The notes: generated by a model from the sequence alone, not told the origin. Shown: positions 24,413 through 34,061, counted from the stretch's first letter. The stretch is 64,000 nucleotides of DNA from VMCP01 sp964408945 (GCA_964408945.1 CAYPBJ010000005.1:71267-135266), one strand, 5' to 3'. Numbers and translations: made by a program.

Positions 24413-25741
24413 TAGTTTCTTTAATTGATATTCTCCAATGGCATTCCCTAAAAGTTTGCCGTTTTCAATTCCTTCTTTAAAATGGATACCACCAAAAAGC
24501 CTACTTTGGCAAGCTTGGTCGCTAGCTTCTCTGAAGTTTTTAAAGGTTCTTACTCCTAAACCGAATTCATTTTCAGCCGAATCGGTGTATGGATATTCTC
24601 CAAAGATAGAGGTTAGTACGGTAGCAGCTGCACTGGATATGACGCTATGTGCACTAGGGTATTCAGGAAATGCTGGGGTCTCTATCCTAGGGAGCCATGA
24701 TGAATCTATATGACGTCGAATTACCGTTACCGGCCGAACATACTCAAAATGGTATTTTGCGTCCCATGCAGCAATAAATCCATCAAACATGGCTGCTGAC
24801 ATTCTCAACATGCCTTCAGCACTTTGAAATAAGCTATATTTCTGTTTTCGAGCTACTGTTGAAAACATGGAAAGCCAGTGTCCAGCGGGAGAAACTTTTA
24901 GTACTTTAATAGTTGCATGACCATAGTGGAACGTACTATTGGGGTTATCATCCCAGTATTTTGCGGTGAGCAATTTAAAGCTATCAGCACTGTTACTTGC
25001 TTCGTACACTTCTTTCATATACGCATTGAATCTTTTGTTGGTGCTGGAACCATTATTATTAATATAGGGTTCTGGTTGAGGTAATACATTTCTCAACTGA
25101 GACGATGAATCTAATAATGCGGGACGAATTCTTTTCCATTTTGGTTCAACAGCCTGCATAAACTCTAGGGGAGTAGGTTGCCATAGTTGTGGATCATTTT
25201 TGGCAAGATAGAAATCAGTTCCTCTAATTTGCATAAAGGTGTCTTTTTTTGCCCAGCGGAAAATAGCATTTCCAATAGAATCTCCCCATGCTATGGAACG
25301 TTCAAAAACTTTAGAATGAAGAATATTTTTGTAATGGGTTAGTTTTCTTTCTCTAAAATGATTGACTGAATCTTCTTTGTAAACTAGTTGTCTTGCAGTG
25401 GTTGTGTAAGCAGATAATGCAACTAAATCTAAACAATACCCCAAGGTTGTGTCCACCATGGGTTTGTCTGTAAATCCATTGAATTGCTTCGATGTGCTAA
25501 GATATTTGGAATTAAAGGGTTGTATTGCTTCATAGGCAGCAACACAACTGTAGAAGTATCTTCTACTAGCAACAGGAGGTGTTACACCATCTAAAACTAC
25601 CGCATTTTGTATGGCATGGTTGCATTCGCTCAATATATCATTATTGAAAATGACTTTTTGATTGCTTTCCACTTCCGATGAACAAGAAACAAATAATCCT
25701 ACAAATAAAATCGAAAACCTAAGTGAGGTAGAAATTTTCAT
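24395..25741 (-). CDS. Vanadium-dependent haloperoxidase/PAP2-family lipoprotein
   Basis: The ATG at 25741 (448 aa) begins a lipoprotein signal with lipobox FVSC; the frame is open further upstream but only across a terminator. The C-terminal half carries the PAP2/vanadium-haloperoxidase vanadate site in order: K-x6-RP (KYHFEYVRP), PSAH (variant of PSGH) and SR-x5-H (SRLFGGIH). The acidic residue of the HxxxD part is replaced (HFKEG). The protein may be a vanadium-dependent oxidase or an acid phosphatase-like enzyme on the outer face of a membrane. TAAATTTG ends 3 bases before the ATG, suggesting a leaderless mRNA. Single gene between two terminators. Confidence 0.78.
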   Translation of the reverse strand: MKISTSLRFSILFVGLFVSCSSEVESNQKVIFNNDILSECNHAIQNAVVLDGVTPPVASRRYFYSCVAAYEAIQPFNSKYLSTSKQFNGFTDKPMVDTTLGYCLDLVALSAYTTTARQLVYKEDSVNHFRERKLTHYKNILHSKVFERSIAWGDSIGNAIFRWAKKDTFMQIRGTDFYLAKNDPQLWQPTPLEFMQAVEPKWKRIRPALLDSSSQLRNVLPQPEPYINNNGSSTNKRFNAYMKEVYEASNSADSFKLLTAKYWDDNPNSTFHYGHATIKVLKVSPAGHWLSMFSTVARKQKYSLFQSAEGMLRMSAAMFDGFIAAWDAKYHFEYVRPVTVIRRHIDSSWLPRIETPAFPEYPSAHSVISSAAATVLTSIFGEYPYTDSAENEFGLGVRTFKNFREASDQACQSRLFGGIHFKEGIENGKLLGNAIGEYQLKKLKTLRN

Positions 25742-25744
25742 AAT

Positions 25745-25752
25745 CAAATTTA
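25745..25752 (-). promoter_or_regulatory. Putative -7 element of the haloperoxidase-like gene
   Basis: On the minus strand TAAATTTG matches TAnnTTTG and ends 3 bases before the ATG at 25741. The possible -33 TTTG (25769-25772) sits in the loop of the upstream terminator at a short 16-base spacing. Confidence 0.4.
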
Positions 25753-25755
25753 ACG

Positions 25756-25783
25756 AAAAAAGGCCGCTCAAAGCGGCCTTTTT
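25756..25783 (-). terminator. Intrinsic terminator of the small basic protein gene
   Basis: AAAAAGGCCGCT pairs perfectly with AGCGGCCTTTTT around a CAA loop, giving a GC-rich 12-bp stem with a T-run on the minus strand. It lies 22 bases after the stop of the gene at 25806-25955. Confidence 0.9.
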
Positions 25784-25805
25784 ATTATTTGAAACGATTA
25801 TAAGA

Positions 25806-25955
25806 TTACTTCTCGTCTTCGAGAATGATTCCTGATTGTCCTTTGTATGGAGATTGTACCTGTACAAAATCTTTTAAACGCTTAATGCTCTTTACGCGTA
25901 CAGTCGATTTAGAACGGTTTTTTGCTTCTTTTCTTTTAAGTCTTGTAACTCCCAT
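25806..25955 (-). CDS. Small basic protein of 49 residues, function unknown
   Basis: A short gene that runs from ATG 25955 to TAA 25806. The product starts MGVTRLKRKEAKNRSKSTV and is strongly basic over its first 28 residues (about 10 Lys/Arg), then ends with a less charged, acidic tail (ILEDEK). It is a convincing gene despite its size: a complete promoter lies just upstream, a strong terminator just downstream, and the codons are ordinary. The composition resembles small ribosome-associated or nucleic-acid-binding proteins, but I cannot name it and do not assign a function. Confidence 0.78.
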   Translation of the reverse strand: MGVTRLKRKEAKNRSKSTVRVKSIKRLKDFVQVQSPYKGQSGIILEDEK

Positions 25956-25972
25956 GGCGATTAAATTTCGTG

Positions 25973-26003
25973 CAAATATAAGGTTATTTTAATAAATCTC
26001 AAA
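25973..26003 (-). promoter_or_regulatory. Promoter of the small basic protein gene (TTTG-N19-TATATTTG)
   Basis: On the minus strand TTTG (26003-26000) is followed after exactly 19 bases by TATATTTG (25980-25973), a full consensus match. The ATG is 17 bases further on. Confidence 0.75.
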
Positions 26004-26013
26004 AGAAATTGGC

Positions 26014-29000
26014 TTAATTATTTGAACTTGAGATATCTTTTCCTTTATTATCTGTCCAAATTACCGATTTTACCAATTTGTTGATCACAATTCCAGGTGT
26101 CTTGCTCGAGTAATATCCGGATCCACGTCCAATATAGCTACTTTTCTTTGTGCCATCTTTTAATATCAAAGTCGCGTTTACAGCATTTGAGGGAGCTCTC
26201 AAAAACTTCATTTCCGCATTTGGATCAAACAATTTAACAAAGTCATTGTTTTGAGAAGCAGCAATACCCAATTTTTGATTGGCTTTTTCATACCATACCA
26301 ATCCGCGACCATCTCCTGGTACATAAAATCCATTACCAACCCCACCACTTACTGTCATTCCATTTGATGAATTTAATAATATCATTCCATTTTGAGCATC
26401 ATCTGGACCATGGGTTACTCGGGTATAACTATTATTACCAATACAAACTAAATCATCAAATCCATTCGCATCAACATCAATCGCCAGAATACCGGTTATG
26501 GGTCCAATTTGCGCGTTCCATGGCAAATCACTAACGGTAAACACTCCTCCGTTATTAACCAACAATAAATGAGAAAAGGTATTGGCAAACATTTTGTTTT
26601 GACTCAAGTTTTCTGCGCCAAAAATTTCTTCCATGGTTTTACCAGTGTAAGAACTGTAAGAGGGGAATTTTTTTCCCAAAAAACTTGGGAATGCCATTGC
26701 CATTTCATCCATTTGATAAAGAGGATACTCCTTTCCACCAGTTTGATAACTCAAAAAGAAATCCAATCTACTGTTTTTATCTACATCAGCCCAATAAATA
26801 GAAATGGGTTCATTCTTCCTTGATTGGATAAAGCTGTTGTTACCCTTATTGGTAACCACATAGTCTAAGTCTCCGTCATTATCTATATCTATCGGACAAA
26901 TACTATTAAACCAACCAGAATAATCAAATGTTCCTGTTTCTTTGGTTGCATTGATGAATTTTCCGCCTGAATTTTTCATGAAAACCACCGGCGTGTATTC
27001 ACCCACTAACATCAAATCTGGTAGATTATCGTTGTTGTAATCAGTGAAAATTGCTTCATTGATCATTCCTGGCATATATAAATCTGGGGCGTCAGTTTGT
27101 GTGGCATCAATGAACTTACCCCCTTGATTTTTAAGAAGATAACTTCTGATTTCCAACACAGGATACACAGCCGGTAATACTCTGCCGGCTACAAACAAGT
27201 CTAAATCGCCATCGTTATCATAATCTGCAGCTGCAACAGAACTACTCGAGCCAATAACAGAGGGTAATTTATTACTAACATCAGTGAAATTCCCTTTGCC
27301 GTTGTTCTCGTATAGTTTGTGATTGTATTTATTTGAAGGCCAAGCAAATTCACTTCCTCCAACTGCAACATATAGGTCTAAATCCTTATCGCCATCGAAG
27401 TCGAAGAACAAACAACCAGTAACATCAGCTTGGATAGATTTCCAAGGTTGAGAAGATGAAGGCGAGAATTTACCGTTGGAACCTTGAATCATCAAACTTG
27501 ACCCTGAGCTTCCTGCGGCATTTCCCACAAAAATGTCATCCAATCGATCACCATTAATATCACCAGAGGCCATACCTGGACCCATCATAGTAAAACGGTG
27601 GGGTAGCATAGGTTCTCTTTTGAAATCTGGTGTTTCTTGTTCTTGATGTTTAAAATTCCCTAAATTCCCGACATATTTCATCAACGAAGATTGTACATTA
27701 AAAATTTTATTGAGCTCAAACTCCTCTGATGATAGCTCGATGTCTATTTTCCATGTATTGTTATCTTGAGGTTTGATTTTGGACATTTTACCCGCTGAAG
27801 TAACAAGATAAAACTCAAAATCTTTAACTGATTTATCCCCTAAACCAATATGTATTTCTGGGTCAGAACTACTCAAATATCCTCTAGTTGATTGATATTC
27901 AAACACCCTCAAATCATCTTTACCTTTTACATAAACCTTTGATCCAATGGGTGATTTTTTCTTAGAACTGAAAAGTTGAATATTTTGAAAACCATTCTTT
28001 GTGTTTTTGTTTTTGTATATGAATGGCTCTTCATCTTGATTGCAAACAACTAAATCAGGTCTACCATCGCCGTTTAAGTCACCATATGCAGAACCGGTGC
28101 TTAAAGAAAGTTCGGGAGTTCCTCCTGATTGAGCAATATTTAACATACCCTTACCCGTATTCAAATAAAAGTAATTTTGAATCTTCTCAATTGGCAAGCG
28201 ATCTAATACTTCTTTATGGGTTACCTTTTCACCTTTGGTTTGTTCTTTTCGATTTTGGTATTGAACAAAGTCAAGATTAGTAACATCTCTGTAATATCCA
28301 TTGGTAATAAACAAATCTTGCAAACCATCATCATTAAAATCACAGAACAAAGGAGACCAGCTCCAATCCGTTCTCGCCACACCATACAAATAACTTAAAT
28401 CAGAAAATTTATTATTTCCCTGATTGATTTGGAGTACATTCTTCATGTATTGTCTGCCATAGTTATTTCTGTAACTTATGGTTACGTATTCGTAATCTCG
28501 AGGACCCATAATGGTCATAAATCGCTCTGGTAGTTCAGGCAACATATCCAATGACATGAAATCCAAAAGTCCATCATTATTAACATCGGCTGCATCAGAC
28601 CCCATTGAATTATTAGAGATGTGCTTGAACGAAGTAAAACATTCGTCTTTAAAAGTGCCATCTCCTTGATTGATATAATAAAAGTCTGGAACGTGATAGT
28701 CGTTGCAAACATAGAGATCTATAAGTCCATCTGAATTAAAATCGCCAGCTGTAGCACTTAAGCAATATCCACCGGCCATCATTCCAGCCGAAGTTGTGAT
28801 ATCAGTGAATTTATTTCCGTCGTTTCTGTAGAAGAACTGTTGAGAAGTCTCATTCAGTTCCATGGTTTTTTTGAAGGGGACATTTATATCAGAAAAATAT
28901 TTTTGTGCGTGATTTCCAACATATAAGTCTAAATCTCCATCTCTATCAAAGTCAAAAAATGTAGCACAAGAAGTATTACCTTCATTAGCAACGCCCCATT

Positions 29001-29493
29001 CTTGAGATGCTTCTTTGAATTTCAAGTTTCCAAGATTTATGAATAGTTTGTTTGCTTTTTTCTTGGGATCTTTCGAAGGACCGCTGCTGCAAACATAAAT
29101 ATCGAGTAAACCATCATTGTTAACATCAACCATACTTACACCCGTCATCCACTGATTGGTTCCTACACCAGCGCTTTCAGTGATATCTTCAAATTTGAAA
29201 TCTCCTTTATTCAGGTATAATTTTGAACTTCCGGAGTTAGAAGCAAAGTATAAATCATTTAAACCATCGTTGTTAATATCGCCCATTCCAACCCCAGCAC
29301 CGTTGAAGAAATAATGATAATTGAACTGATTCATGGAGTCTGATTCAGGTACCATATTTTTGAATGTTACACCTGATACATCAGCATCAATTCGCTCAAA
29401 TAATGCATCTTCTGAATTTATGGATTCATCACTGTTGCCGCAAGAGTGCAACATCATGAATCCCAAAATTACAAACCATTTTATGGATTTCAT
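26014..29493 (-). CDS. FG-GAP/VCBS-repeat lipoprotein with ASPIC/UnbV domain
   Basis: A 1,159-residue exported lipoprotein (lipobox MLHSC). It holds many FG-GAP/VCBS repeats, each with a calcium-binding D-x-N/D-x-D-G-x-x-D loop (DINNDGLNDLY, DVNNDGLLDIY, DFDRDGDLDLY), arranged as beta-propeller-like blocks on both sides of an ASPIC/UnbV domain at about 515-590 (SPIGSKVYVKG, TRGYLSSSDPEIHIGLG). Such CRTAC1-like proteins are common on Bacteroidota surfaces; their ligand is usually unknown. It begins 18 bases after rodA on the same strand, so it may be the last gene of the elongation operon. TAATATTG before the ATG is a poor promoter match. Confidence 0.85.
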   Translation of the reverse strand: MKSIKWFVILGFMMLHSCGNSDESINSEDALFERIDADVSGVTFKNMVPESDSMNQFNYHYFFNGAGVGMGDINNDGLNDLYFASNSGSSKLYLNKGDFKFEDITESAGVGTNQWMTGVSMVDVNNDGLLDIYVCSSGPSKDPKKKANKLFINLGNLKFKEASQEWGVANEGNTSCATFFDFDRDGDLDLYVGNHAQKYFSDINVPFKKTMELNETSQQFFYRNDGNKFTDITTSAGMMAGGYCLSATAGDFNSDGLIDLYVCNDYHVPDFYYINQGDGTFKDECFTSFKHISNNSMGSDAADVNNDGLLDFMSLDMLPELPERFMTIMGPRDYEYVTISYRNNYGRQYMKNVLQINQGNNKFSDLSYLYGVARTDWSWSPLFCDFNDDGLQDLFITNGYYRDVTNLDFVQYQNRKEQTKGEKVTHKEVLDRLPIEKIQNYFYLNTGKGMLNIAQSGGTPELSLSTGSAYGDLNGDGRPDLVVCNQDEEPFIYKNKNTKNGFQNIQLFSSKKKSPIGSKVYVKGKDDLRVFEYQSTRGYLSSSDPEIHIGLGDKSVKDFEFYLVTSAGKMSKIKPQDNNTWKIDIELSSEEFELNKIFNVQSSLMKYVGNLGNFKHQEQETPDFKREPMLPHRFTMMGPGMASGDINGDRLDDIFVGNAAGSSGSSLMIQGSNGKFSPSSSQPWKSIQADVTGCLFFDFDGDKDLDLYVAVGGSEFAWPSNKYNHKLYENNGKGNFTDVSNKLPSVIGSSSSVAAADYDNDGDLDLFVAGRVLPAVYPVLEIRSYLLKNQGGKFIDATQTDAPDLYMPGMINEAIFTDYNNDNLPDLMLVGEYTPVVFMKNSGGKFINATKETGTFDYSGWFNSICPIDIDNDGDLDYVVTNKGNNSFIQSRKNEPISIYWADVDKNSRLDFFLSYQTGGKEYPLYQMDEMAMAFPSFLGKKFPSYSSYTGKTMEEIFGAENLSQNKMFANTFSHLLLVNNGGVFTVSDLPWNAQIGPITGILAIDVDANGFDDLVCIGNNSYTRVTHGPDDAQNGMILLNSSNGMTVSGGVGNGFYVPGDGRGLVWYEKANQKLGIAASQNNDFVKLFDPNAEMKFLRAPSNAVNATLILKDGTKKSSYIGRGSGYYSSKTPGIVINKLVKSVIWTDNKGKDISSSNN

Positions 29494-29511
29494 ATTTACA
29501 ATATTACAAGA

Positions 29512-30780
29512 TTAATTTCGTCGTACTTGATCGTATCTCAAGAAAGTAAATAGTAGGAGTGTGAACCCCCATAAAGAACTTCCTCCGGCAGAAACAAAAG
29601 GCAACGGAATTCCAATTACCGGAATTAAACCAATTGTCATTCCAATATTTACAAACCAGTGAAAAAATAGAATGCAACATACACTGTAACCTAAGATTCT
29701 TCCATACGCATCTGATTGTCTTTCTGCTAGTTGAATTAGCCTTAAAAGCAACCCCAAAAATGCTGAAAAGAAAACAATTACACCAACAAATCCCCATTCT
29801 TCGCCGATGGTACAGAAAATAAAATCGGTATGTTGTTCAGGGACAAACCCCATTTTTGTTTGAGTGCCATTTTGAAATCCTCTTCCAATAAAACGACCTG
29901 CGCCAATGGCTACTTTAGATTGATCAAGGTTATATCCCATGCCTTGTTTATCTTCTTTTAATCCTAAAACAATTTCAATCCTATCTTTTTGATACCACTG
30001 AAATACGTTGTCATAAACGATTCCGACAAGGGTTGAAAACACAGCGCTAGAAACTGCAATAAACGAGATTAATATTACCCATTGCCTTGATTTTCGGGCA
30101 AAATAAACTGCAATTGAACCAATACCCAAAATGGTACCTACAAGGTAATAACTAGATATTTCTAGCCCCTGAAATACAATGCTCAAAATGGCTAATAATC
30201 CCATCCAAAAGGCCAGAATGATAATATATCCAGGCATTCCTTCACGATATAAAACCAAAAAAAACGAAAAGTAAACCAACGCACTTCCCGTATCATTCTG
30301 TAGTAAAATTAAAATAACTGGAAATAAGAAAATACCTAACGAATATGTGATATTTTTCCACCCAGAAAAACGCATTCCATATCCTCCTAAAAACTTGGCC
30401 AAAGCCATGGAAGTAGCTAGTTTAAGAAATTCTGAAGGTTGAATTCCAAATCCACCAAATCCAAACCATGATTTTGCCCCGCCAACCTCTTTACCTATGA
30501 ATAAAACTGCAATATTTAATAAAATCACCAACGCATAAACATAATAGGAGAGGTAATCTATCAGTACAACATTTGCAAACGATAAAGTTAAAATAATGAC
30601 TACGGCTCCACCGATGAAAAACAATTGCTTGTAGGCAATATCAGACAACACCAAAGATGTTTGATTAACGTCGGAGGTAACCGAAAAAATATTAATGAAT
30701 CCAATGGCAACCAAGAGGATATAGAAGAAAACTCCCCAGATATCCATTTTATTGTTTTCAAAGCTGCTTTGATATTTCAT
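29512..30780 (-). CDS. rodA: Rod-shape peptidoglycan glycosyltransferase RodA
   Basis: A SEDS-family glycan polymerase of 422 residues with about ten transmembrane helices. Recognisable parts are the GGAKSWFGFGGFGIQPSEFLKL segment, LLQNDTGSALVYF, the extracytoplasmic loop ending in HTDFIFCTIGEEWGFVG, and IPLPFVSAGGSS near the C-terminus. RodA polymerises lipid II for sidewall growth together with PBP2, whose gene lies 7 bases upstream. The context (mreBCD, mrdA) favours RodA over FtsW. Confidence 0.95.
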   Translation of the reverse strand: MKYQSSFENNKMDIWGVFFYILLVAIGFINIFSVTSDVNQTSLVLSDIAYKQLFFIGGAVVIILTLSFANVVLIDYLSYYVYALVILLNIAVLFIGKEVGGAKSWFGFGGFGIQPSEFLKLATSMALAKFLGGYGMRFSGWKNITYSLGIFLFPVILILLQNDTGSALVYFSFFLVLYREGMPGYIIILAFWMGLLAILSIVFQGLEISSYYLVGTILGIGSIAVYFARKSRQWVILISFIAVSSAVFSTLVGIVYDNVFQWYQKDRIEIVLGLKEDKQGMGYNLDQSKVAIGAGRFIGRGFQNGTQTKMGFVPEQHTDFIFCTIGEEWGFVGVIVFFSAFLGLLLRLIQLAERQSDAYGRILGYSVCCILFFHWFVNIGMTIGLIPVIGIPLPFVSAGGSSLWGFTLLLFTFLRYDQVRRN

Positions 30781-30787
30781 TGTTAAA

Positions 30788-32638
30788 CTATTGAGGTTCT
30801 AACACGGTTGTTTTCAATCGATCAATCATGAATTGTTTACTCGAAGAAGTATCTCTCATCAAGTATTTTTCAATCATCAAGTTTGCAATAGGAGCTGCAT
30901 AAGTAGCCCCAAAACCACCATTCTCTACAATAACTCCAATAGCAATTTTGGGATTGTTTCGAGGAGCAAAGGCTATAAATAAAGAGTGGTCTTTCCCGTG
31001 AGGATTTTGGGCTGTTCCTGTTTTGCCGCAGATTTCAATACCATTAATTCCAGTTCCATTCGCCGTACCACCGGGCTTCATCACTTGACTCATGCCTTCA
31101 ATAACTGTCTCAAAATGTTTTGCATCAATAGGTATGATTTTTTTGGTTCTGTATTCCTGTTTGAGGCCATTATTCTTAAGGCCATTTACCTTTTTCAACA
31201 GGTGTGGTGGAATGTAATAACCTCGGTTTGCCAAAATTGCAGCAACATTGGCAAGTTGAAGTGGAGTAAGCAGAATCTCACCCTGTCCAATGCCCAATGA
31301 AATAACCATGGAACTCCTCCATTTTTTTCCATGACGTTTGGCTAATCTCTCAACTGTTGGAACATTTCCTGATGATTCACCTAATAAATCAATTCCTGTA
31401 GGATCACCTAAGCCAAATGAACGCCAATACTTTTCTAATACTCTATATCCGTTATGAGTAGATCCATATTTGGGGTGATCAATGATTTCTCTAAATAATC
31501 CGCAGTAATAGGAATTACAACTGATCCGAATTGAACCAACAACATCTAAAGGTCCTCCGTGTGGATGACAACCAACAACTATGTTTCCCATTCGATAACC
31601 ACCGCCGCAACCTTTTGTGGAACCAGGATGAATAATGCCTTCTTGCAATCCTATTAAAGCTAAAACCGTTTTAACGGTACTTCCTGGAGGATATACTCCT
31701 TTTACTGCTCTATTATATAACGGTTTTTTAGGGTCAATGAGCATTTTTCTGAAAGATTTAGCCCTATCTTGACCCACTAAATCATTGGGATTGTAGTCAG
31801 GTTTATTCAAGAAAGCCAACACTTCTCCAGTTGAAGGTTCAATTGCAACTACAGAACCTCGTTTTCCATTGAAAAGTTCTTCGGCAAATTTTTGCAATTC
31901 TATATCGATAGTTGCATAAAAGTCGGGGCCGGATTTTGCAGGATAATTAAATGCTTCGTCTTGAACTTCGCCCCGTTGTTTGTATGTCCTGTCTTGCCAA
32001 ACGGTTTTAATACCTTTTGCACCGCGCATGAATTCTTCATAATAGCGTTCAATACCGGTAATGCCAACCAAATCTCCAGGCTGGTAATAAGGGTCTTCTT
32101 TTAATAATAACTCGCTAGCTTCACCTAAATAGCCAAACGCATGCGCACCGCCAAAAATCTCATAGGCCCTATCTGTTCTAGGTTCAATGTAAAAACCCGA
32201 TAATCTATAAAGGTTCTCTCGGAGAGCGGTATACTGTTGCTGACTTAGATTGGAATAAAAAATGGCACTGCGATTGTAAGCGTTGTTTTTTTGACGTTTT
32301 TTGGAATTTATCCATGCCTCAGTTAGAAGCTTATTGTATTGATTACTGTCTATTTGTAATATTTGTTGTATAAATAAACGGTTTTCTAATTTCTCTTCTT
32401 TGGGGAAAATAAATAAATCATAAGAGGCGGCATTTTTAGCAATAATTTTACCAAATCTATCGTAGATGACGCTTCTTGCAGGATATAAAGTGATTTTATT
32501 TAGAGCATTGTTGATGGCTCTTTTCTCATATTTATCGTCAACCAACTGTAGGGTTCCAATGCGATAAAGAAACAATAGGAATATAAATGAGAGTCCTATT
32601 ACAAAAACACTACTTCTGTTCTTATGGACGTCTTGCAT
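30788..32638 (-). CDS. mrdA: Penicillin-binding protein 2 (elongasome transpeptidase)
   Basis: A 616-residue class B penicillin-binding protein: one N-terminal transmembrane anchor (about 13-30), a dimerisation/pedestal region, and a transpeptidase domain. The active-site motifs are STVK in YPPGSTVKTVL, SCN in RISCNSYYCG, and KTGT in CGKTGTAQNPHG. It crosslinks peptidoglycan during cell elongation in partnership with RodA. Located 6 bases after mreD and 7 before rodA in the operon. Confidence 0.95.
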   Translation of the reverse strand: MQDVHKNRSSVFVIGLSFIFLLFLYRIGTLQLVDDKYEKRAINNALNKITLYPARSVIYDRFGKIIAKNAASYDLFIFPKEEKLENRLFIQQILQIDSNQYNKLLTEAWINSKKRQKNNAYNRSAIFYSNLSQQQYTALRENLYRLSGFYIEPRTDRAYEIFGGAHAFGYLGEASELLLKEDPYYQPGDLVGITGIERYYEEFMRGAKGIKTVWQDRTYKQRGEVQDEAFNYPAKSGPDFYATIDIELQKFAEELFNGKRGSVVAIEPSTGEVLAFLNKPDYNPNDLVGQDRAKSFRKMLIDPKKPLYNRAVKGVYPPGSTVKTVLALIGLQEGIIHPGSTKGCGGGYRMGNIVVGCHPHGGPLDVVGSIRISCNSYYCGLFREIIDHPKYGSTHNGYRVLEKYWRSFGLGDPTGIDLLGESSGNVPTVERLAKRHGKKWRSSMVISLGIGQGEILLTPLQLANVAAILANRGYYIPPHLLKKVNGLKNNGLKQEYRTKKIIPIDAKHFETVIEGMSQVMKPGGTANGTGINGIEICGKTGTAQNPHGKDHSLFIAFAPRNNPKIAIGVIVENGGFGATYAAPIANLMIEKYLMRDTSSSKQFMIDRLKTTVLEPQ

Positions 32639-32644
32639 TGTTAA

Positions 32645-33151
32645 TTACTTTTTAAATAAAGACTTAAACAACAAAACTAATGAGAATGTTCCTATTGTAC
32701 TAACCAATGCAGTAGTTGTAATTCTTATAAAACTACTTATTTCAAAAAAGTCTAAACCAAAAAATAGAAAATGGTGAATAAAAATCAAACTTAATGAGTA
32801 ATAAACAAAAAACAACCAACCTTTTGATTCAAGTCCAATATAACTTTCTCCCTGAAGCTTAAGCGAATCAAAATCTATTAGAGCCTTATCTATGTAGTAT
32901 TTAACAAATACCATGACCACAGTAGAGGCTGAATGTGTTCCAAATGACCCTGAAGATAAATCAATTAGAGTTCCATAAATGAACGCTGAAATAAGAACTA
33001 TATACCGATTTAAATCTAAAGGAAGCACAAAAAACAACATCAAGTAAGGCATAGGTTTCAAGTAAAAACCCATAGGAATCTCTTGAATTAAATAGGATTG
33101 GAGTAATCCAAGTATAATGGCAATAAATATATGTTTGAAAGCTTCAATCAT
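32645..33151 (-). CDS. mreD: Rod shape-determining protein MreD
   Basis: A 168-residue, very hydrophobic protein with about five transmembrane helices. The sequence is weakly conserved, as is usual for MreD, and the call is supported mainly by position: its start is directly adjacent to the mreC stop and mrdA follows. It contains the YGTLIDLSSGSFGTHSAS segment that corresponds to the moderately conserved central loop of the family. Confidence 0.87.
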   Translation of the reverse strand: MIEAFKHIFIAIILGLLQSYLIQEIPMGFYLKPMPYLMLFFVLPLDLNRYIVLISAFIYGTLIDLSSGSFGTHSASTVVMVFVKYYIDKALIDFDSLKLQGESYIGLESKGWLFFVYYSLSLIFIHHFLFFGLDFFEISSFIRITTTALVSTIGTFSLVLLFKSLFKK

Positions 33152-34048
33152 TTATTTCTTCTTATCATTTTTTCCCGATACAGGCGTAATTAATGGCGAA
33201 TTCTCGAGTGAATCCATTTCATTTTTGAATCGAGTCGACACACAGTAAACAGTATTCAATTTATTGAAATTTGTAGAAAGTTCAATTTCAATTTCTAAAA
33301 ACTGAGAAGAGGTGTTGGTGTTGACCTTTTTTACCTTTCCAATGGGTTGATAAGGTGGAAAAATTGAAGAATAGTTGCTGGTCAATACTACATCACCCCT
33401 TTTAACTTTTTCAGTTCTACTAATTTCGTCTAAAGACATTACACGAGAATCAGATCCATTCCATTTTAAAACTCCTTCTCTTAATCCTAATCGCTTGAGA
33501 AGTGGAGTAGTTTCAAATTTGGAATTTAATACCGACATCCCAACTGAATAATGTTTAGTGGTTTGAATGATGACTCCTACAATTCCTTCAGGACCCACAA
33601 CTGCCATTTGCTCTTTTATGCCGTGAACGCTTCCCTTATCTAAGTAAAAGTAATTATCAGGTCTATTGGTTGAATTTCTTATAACTTTAGCTGATATATA
33701 ATCGTATGATATTTTCCGTATCTTATCAGTTGAAGTCAAAGTATCTAGGTAAGTAGTATCACCTTTTATTTGATCATATAGTCCAATCAATGAATCAGAA
33801 TAGGCAATGGAATTTCTAAGAAATAAATTCTCGGTTCTTAACTTATCGTTCTCGGTTTTAAGATTAACAAAGGAAGTAAAGTTTGAACGCCATTCATCTA
33901 TAGATCGAATGAATGAAATACTCGAGTTAAAATAAAAGCTATGCTGATAAATTTGGTATTGAAGTATCTGGTTAAAACTGAATAAAAACAACGAAAATGC
34001 TAATAGGGGATATGAATTTTTTTTAATCCACTGATAAATTACCCACAT
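33152..34048 (-). CDS. mreC: Rod shape-determining protein MreC
   Basis: A 298-residue protein with one N-terminal transmembrane helix, a coiled coil (about 60-90, ENDKLRTENLFLRNSI), and the periplasmic beta domain with GSVHGIKEQMAVVGPEGIVGVI and GDVVLTSNYSSIFPPYQPIGKV. MreC links cytoplasmic MreB to the periplasmic PBP2. It follows mreB by 13 bases and abuts mreD. Confidence 0.93.
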   Translation of the reverse strand: MWVIYQWIKKNSYPLLAFSLFLFSFNQILQYQIYQHSFYFNSSISFIRSIDEWRSNFTSFVNLKTENDKLRTENLFLRNSIAYSDSLIGLYDQIKGDTTYLDTLTSTDKIRKISYDYISAKVIRNSTNRPDNYFYLDKGSVHGIKEQMAVVGPEGIVGVIIQTTKHYSVGMSVLNSKFETTPLLKRLGLREGVLKWNGSDSRVMSLDEISRTEKVKRGDVVLTSNYSSIFPPYQPIGKVKKVNTNTSSQFLEIEIELSTNFNKLNTVYCVSTRFKNEMDSLENSPLITPVSGKNDKKK

Positions 34049-34061
34049 AGCTTAACGTGCT

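Noticed and set aside
25742..25867. Upstream extension of the haloperoxidase-like gene to 25867
   Set aside because: It would run through a perfect terminator hairpin and overlap the small basic protein gene; the lipoprotein signal begins at 25741.
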